Below are positions 5,728-8,394 of a stretch of 8,394 bases of DNA, piece after piece. Numbering within the stretch: the first letter of the stretch is position 1; every line of letters begins with the position of its first letter. The DNA comes from Acidimicrobiaceae bacterium (GTDB lineage Bacteria > Actinomycetota > Acidimicrobiia > Acidimicrobiales > Ilumatobacteraceae), in the NCBI GenBank assembly GCA_003455715.1, contig DMQJ01000463.1, positions 580 through 8,973 of the forward strand, given 5' to 3'. The notes below the pieces were generated by a model. That model was not told where the DNA came from. It made no database searches and saw only the letters and a program-made list of their open reading frames with translations. Both the position numbers and the translations under genes were made by a program.

Positions 5728-7231
5728 CTCGATTGTCGAGCAGCGAGATCACAGCCGAAGTGACGTCCTGCGGACGTAGGACGACGTCTGGAAAGAACTG
5801 TTGGTGTTTGCGATTGAAGACTTGGTTAGGAGGAGATTTCTGCAAGAGCGCTATTGTGATCTTGTTGCGCAAGGAGTCGACCATCGTGCCCTCCGTCATG
5901 ACAATAGAAAGTCCCTGCTCGGACGAGGGCAAAGCTCGGACATCATCCTTTAGGCGACCCTTGAAGGCCAGGATAATCTGCCTAGAGGATCCTTTGGTTC
6001 GGTTGAAGAGCAGCATCGGTTTCGGATCGAGACCCTCGATTGTTGACTTGCCTTCGTAGGTTCCACCAGTGAAGAAGTGCGTGTCCTTTGCTGAGAGAAT
6101 CTCGTAGTCCTGTTCGGTCACACCAAGTTCCTCTTGGAGTTCTCGGTGCAGCGCAGCAACGACCGACTCATCGGGTGAAACTTGGCCGCCTGGGAAACCG
6201 AAGTAGTAGAACGGTGGTGGGCCATCGGGGTTGGAGAGCTTGCTCGAGGCAACGACGAGTACGTATCTGCGGGGTGTGTTGCGACGCTGCGACCTTCCGA
6301 GTTCCAGGACTGCAACGACTGCGATGGAGTCGGCGGTTCTCGCTTCCTCCTCCCAGTGAATGGTGGTTGGGCGGTACTCGTCCCACTTCTGATCAAAGTA
6401 CGCCTCCAGCACTCGTGCCAGACTGAAGTCAAGGGCTGTCGTTTGCCCATTTGACGTGGTTGACATCGCCAGCTCGTAAACCGGGGCGTGTTGAGCATTG
6501 TCGCTCTGTCTATAGTAGGGCTGTAGGAACGCATGGTCATCAAAGATGAAGAAGCGCCAGAGATAGCCTTCGCGGTGGTGGCGGTACTGAAACCACTGAT
6601 TTTCGTCGGCAGTTTCTTGCAGATTCGCGAGATGATTGTCGCCAGCACGAATGTCATCACGCCATACTTGGTAGTCCTTGCCTCGAGTCATCGCCCGGAG
6701 TTCGCTCAAGTACGGGCTATCTAGGCCGGCCTTAAGAACACGAACGTTGACGTCCTCGCGCATCTGCGGGAGTGACGTTAAGGCATCGAGAAATGGCTCT
6801 TGTACGCCAACGGTGGTACCAATCTGGACGAAGATGTCAACCCGTCTCGATTGGCTCATGTGGTCTAGGATTGCTGTTCGCGCGTCCGAGAAGTTGCGAT
6901 AGATCGTTCTGATACCCGTATCGAGTTCGACGGTCCTTAGAGTGTCTGCAACGACGGGTTGCCGAAGCGCCGAGAGCGACTCGTCGTTCATCATTCGTCG
7001 CATCCAGCCGAAGACCGCAAGGCGGACGCGTGGAAGAACCGACGCGATCACTCCTATTGCGACCAACAGGGCGGTAAGGATGACTCCGACCGCGACACTC
7101 GCCAAGTAGGCACTAGCCAGGAGGCTGCCGGCCGCTCCGATGAGGATCGCAAAGGTCAAGGACCCGATCCGCTTTGGCTGGTCCAGCGCATGGTTGTTCG
7201 CGTGATCCGCCGTTCCTCGAGACTCGCTCAC
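5708..7231 (-). CDS. Membrane-anchored PLD-like / Nudix hydrolase fusion protein
   Basis: This 507-residue protein starts at a GTG (7231), with AGG of a ribosome site 9 nt upstream. Residues 1-20 are polar; two membrane helices follow at about 23-45 and 47-67. Residues about 100-290 form a soluble region (VDIFVQIG 131-138, VNVRVLKAGLDSPY 161-174, YLWRFFIFDDHAFLQPYY 223-240, AYFDQKWDEY 277-286). It resembles phospholipase-D-fold sensor regions found in bacterial regulators but lacks an HKD catalytic motif. Residues about 300-470 are a Nudix domain with a complete box: Gly349, Glu355, then REL-QEELGV at 363-371, matching GX5EX7REUXEEXGU, so hydrolysis of a nucleoside-diphosphate-linked substrate is expected. 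The gene is clearly lower in GC than its neighbours. A membrane anchor, nucleotide-hydrolase domain and possible sensor suggest a signalling or defence role, but the substrate is unknown and nothing here proves defence. Confidence 0.88.
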   Translation of the reverse strand: MSESRGTADHANNHALDQPKRIGSLTFAILIGAAGSLLASAYLASVAVGVILTALLVAIGVIASVLPRVRLAVFGWMRRMMNDESLSALRQPVVADTLRTVELDTGIRTIYRNFSDARTAILDHMSQSRRVDIFVQIGTTVGVQEPFLDALTSLPQMREDVNVRVLKAGLDSPYLSELRAMTRGKDYQVWRDDIRAGDNHLANLQETADENQWFQYRHHREGYLWRFFIFDDHAFLQPYYRQSDNAQHAPVYELAMSTTSNGQTTALDFSLARVLEAYFDQKWDEYRPTTIHWEEEARTADSIAVVAVLELGRSQRRNTPRRYVLVVASSKLSNPDGPPPFYYFGFPGGQVSPDESVVAALHRELQEELGVTEQDYEILSAKDTHFFTGGTYEGKSTIEGLDPKPMLLFNRTKGSSRQIILAFKGRLKDDVRALPSSEQGLSIVMTEGTMVDSLRNKITIALLQKSPPNQVFNRKHQQFFPDVVLRPQDVTSAVISLLDNRVDSRNR

Positions 7232-7316
7232 CCTCTCACACCTCGCTCCGCTCCGGTTGTGCGGAATCTAGCTCCAAAGATTCACGCTGAGTTCGCCTTT
7301 GGTACCCGGAGTGGTC

Positions 7317-8237
7317 TCACAGACTCTCATCCGGCTGCCACTTCGAGTAGAGCCAGCCGATGGTTCGACAACTGATCGTCACTCTGTCCTTCGGTTTCGA
7401 GTGCATTGCCCGCCGGTAGGTGCTCTCGAGATCGGCGATGGGTTCCGGCATGGGCGCCCACTCGAGCTCGTCGTATCCGTCGGGAGCGGTCGGTGGCGTC
7501 GCACCGTTCGGCAGGCAGCCGTAGAGGTCGTACGAGCGGCGCTGCAGTGCACGGATCACCTCGGGGTGGTTGCGGCCGTCCGTGGTCTTGGCGAGGAAGG
7601 CGGGCGTGGCGCACAGGTTCCAGAGCGCCGTGTACGCCTCTCGGTTGCGGCTCGCCTGCCACACATGGTTGAACTGCATGTCGCGGCCCCGGCCGTGGCC
7701 GGCTGCCCAGAGGTACGCGCTCGTGGGTGAGCTGTTGTCGTCGAACATCACCTGCTGGCCGTCAAGCGTGCCGATGGTGCCCACCTGCTCGCCGGGTTGT
7801 CGAGCGTCACGGCGCACCGTGGCGAACACAGCCTGACCGCCGGTCTGCTCCACCGTCGCAGGATGCAGAAACCGGGTGTGGGCTGCCACAGCGTGCAGCG
7901 TCGACTCGTATCCGGCCTGTCGCAGCACCGTCGCCAATTGCTCCACGCCGTCAGGGCCGTTGTTTCCTCCGCCGCTTCCTCGCTCCTGCACCTGCCCGCG
8001 TTCGAACCGGACGCGCTCCGCCACAAGATCGACCTCCGCGATCACCCATCCAGGCCCCACCCAGGCCGCGGCCTGCACGTGGCTCGGGTTCACCGTGTTG
8101 CCCCACCATGTGCGGCTGCTTCGAGCTGAAGCTGGGAGACCACCCACAAGACGATCCAGTTCGGTGAATGTCAGCTCCAGTGCGTCACCAGGCTCTCCGC
8201 GCAACCGGCGTGTCAGTGGGTCGTACTTCGCAGCCAT
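7317..8237 (-). CDS. DUF7662-domain protein with HNH-like C-terminal region
   Basis: The start chosen is the ATG at 8237, because MAAKYDPL is where such proteins normally begin. A GTG at 8288 overlaps the preceding stop as GTGA and would add 17 residues of non-conserved look. The product is 306 residues. Residues 4-79 (KYDPLTRRL, LTFTELDRLVGGLPASAR, RTWWGN, HVQAAAW, GWVIAEVDLVAERVRF) resemble the DUF7662 domain as I recall it. A Gly-rich hinge lies at about 86-95. The C-terminal part has FDDNSSPTSAYLW (165-177), FNHVWQASR (189-197), YTALWNLCATPAFLAKTTD (202-220) and NHPEV (223-227). The spaced His191, Asn207 and His224 recall an HNH nuclease, but the usual metal Cys pairs are absent, so this is only a resemblance. 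It lies 85 bp upstream of the low-GC Nudix gene on the same strand, but is GC-rich like the host genome. Confidence 0.82.
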   Translation of the reverse strand: MAAKYDPLTRRLRGEPGDALELTFTELDRLVGGLPASARSSRTWWGNTVNPSHVQAAAWVGPGWVIAEVDLVAERVRFERGQVQERGSGGGNNGPDGVEQLATVLRQAGYESTLHAVAAHTRFLHPATVEQTGGQAVFATVRRDARQPGEQVGTIGTLDGQQVMFDDNSSPTSAYLWAAGHGRGRDMQFNHVWQASRNREAYTALWNLCATPAFLAKTTDGRNHPEVIRALQRRSYDLYGCLPNGATPPTAPDGYDELEWAPMPEPIADLESTYRRAMHSKPKDRVTISCRTIGWLYSKWQPDESL

Positions 8238-8284
8238 GCCCCAAAGTGTTGCACCGCGCGTGCTCGCCTGGGGCGGCCCACCAC

Positions 8285-8394
8285 TCACCAGCCCGCAAGA
8301 CTTGCTGCCAGTTCGTCGAGGGTGAGGGCGGCGCCTTCGGCTCGGTGGAGGCGGTCGGCATCGCCCAACCCCTCCGCGACCCGAGCCTCAACCG
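8285..8394 (-). CDS. 3' end of a gene cut by the right window edge
   Basis: The minus strand from the edge reads VEARVAEGLGDADRLHRAEG, then AALTLDELAASLAGW, and stops with TGA at 8285-8287. The codons have high G/C third positions, and the peptide looks like the C-terminus of LuxR- or adenylate-cyclase-like regulators with an ATPase/TPR body, which often end in a Gly-x-Ala-Leu-Thr-Leu-x-Glu-Ala type helix. Only 36 residues are visible, so the family is a guess. The stop overlaps a possible GTG start of the next gene (GTGA), or lies 47 bp before the preferred ATG; either way an operon is possible. Confidence 0.5.
   Translation of the reverse strand, partial: VEARVAEGLGDADRLHRAEGAALTLDELAASLAGW

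Noticed and set aside
6088..6660. Open frames on both strands within the Nudix fusion gene
   Set aside because: They lie inside a gene with a complete Nudix box and membrane helices, and their products are Arg/Ser-rich shadows.
5428..7316. Possible attachment-site or insertion-sequence repeats bounding the low-GC pair
   Set aside because: I compared the ends by eye and found only short imperfect similarity (CTCGCT/CTCAC-type strings), with no integrase, transposase or tRNA gene nearby.
8185..8391. Minus-strand frame of 68 codons at the right edge
   Set aside because: It overlaps both the better-supported partial gene end and the start of the DUF7662-like gene in another frame, and it lacks sensible codon use.

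Overview
The window is GC-rich over most of its length, uses actinobacterial-style codons (strong G/C at third positions) and has several GTG starts. The style of the secreted lipoprotein, with its Thr/Ala/Pro-rich linker and an acidic C-terminal region carrying two cysteines, together with the ERCC4-neighbour-like fragment, suggests a high-GC actinobacterium, possibly of the Acidimicrobiia/Ilumatobacter type. The lineage is inferred from protein style only.

Left part (1-1690): a TetR/AcrR-family repressor, cut by the left edge and starting at a GTG, is divergent from a lipoprotein gene. The 97-bp space between them holds two inverted repeats that are plausible operators. Next (1745-2092, minus) comes what looks like the 5' part of a small conserved actinobacterial protein. 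Its expected C-terminus is replaced after about residue 87 by out-of-frame sequence that itself looks like the 3' end of another gene, so this is probably a recombination or deletion scar.

Middle part (2161-5290): a three-helix membrane protein on the minus strand is divergent from a long alpha-helical cytoplasmic protein on the plus strand. The latter is followed 45 bp later by a type IV restriction-like endonuclease with a probable EVE/PUA-like N-terminal modified-base reader and an Mrr-type PD-(D/E)XK nuclease domain. This is a likely defence locus with two unassigned partners.

Right part (5428-8394, all minus): two genes of clearly lower GC overlap by 20 bp. They encode a membrane-anchored protein joining a PLD-like central region to a C-terminal Nudix hydrolase domain, and a 99-residue protein of unknown function. 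They look horizontally acquired and are the best candidate here for an undescribed, possibly defence or nucleotide-signalling, system. Upstream of them lies a GC-rich gene with an N-terminal DUF7662-like domain and a C-terminal region with an HNH-like arrangement, preceded by the 3' end of a gene cut by the right edge.

Overall the window reads as an accessory region: restriction and possible defence genes inserted between ordinary regulatory and envelope genes, with at least one scar of gene loss. No tRNA, rRNA, CRISPR array, transposase or integrase was recognised.
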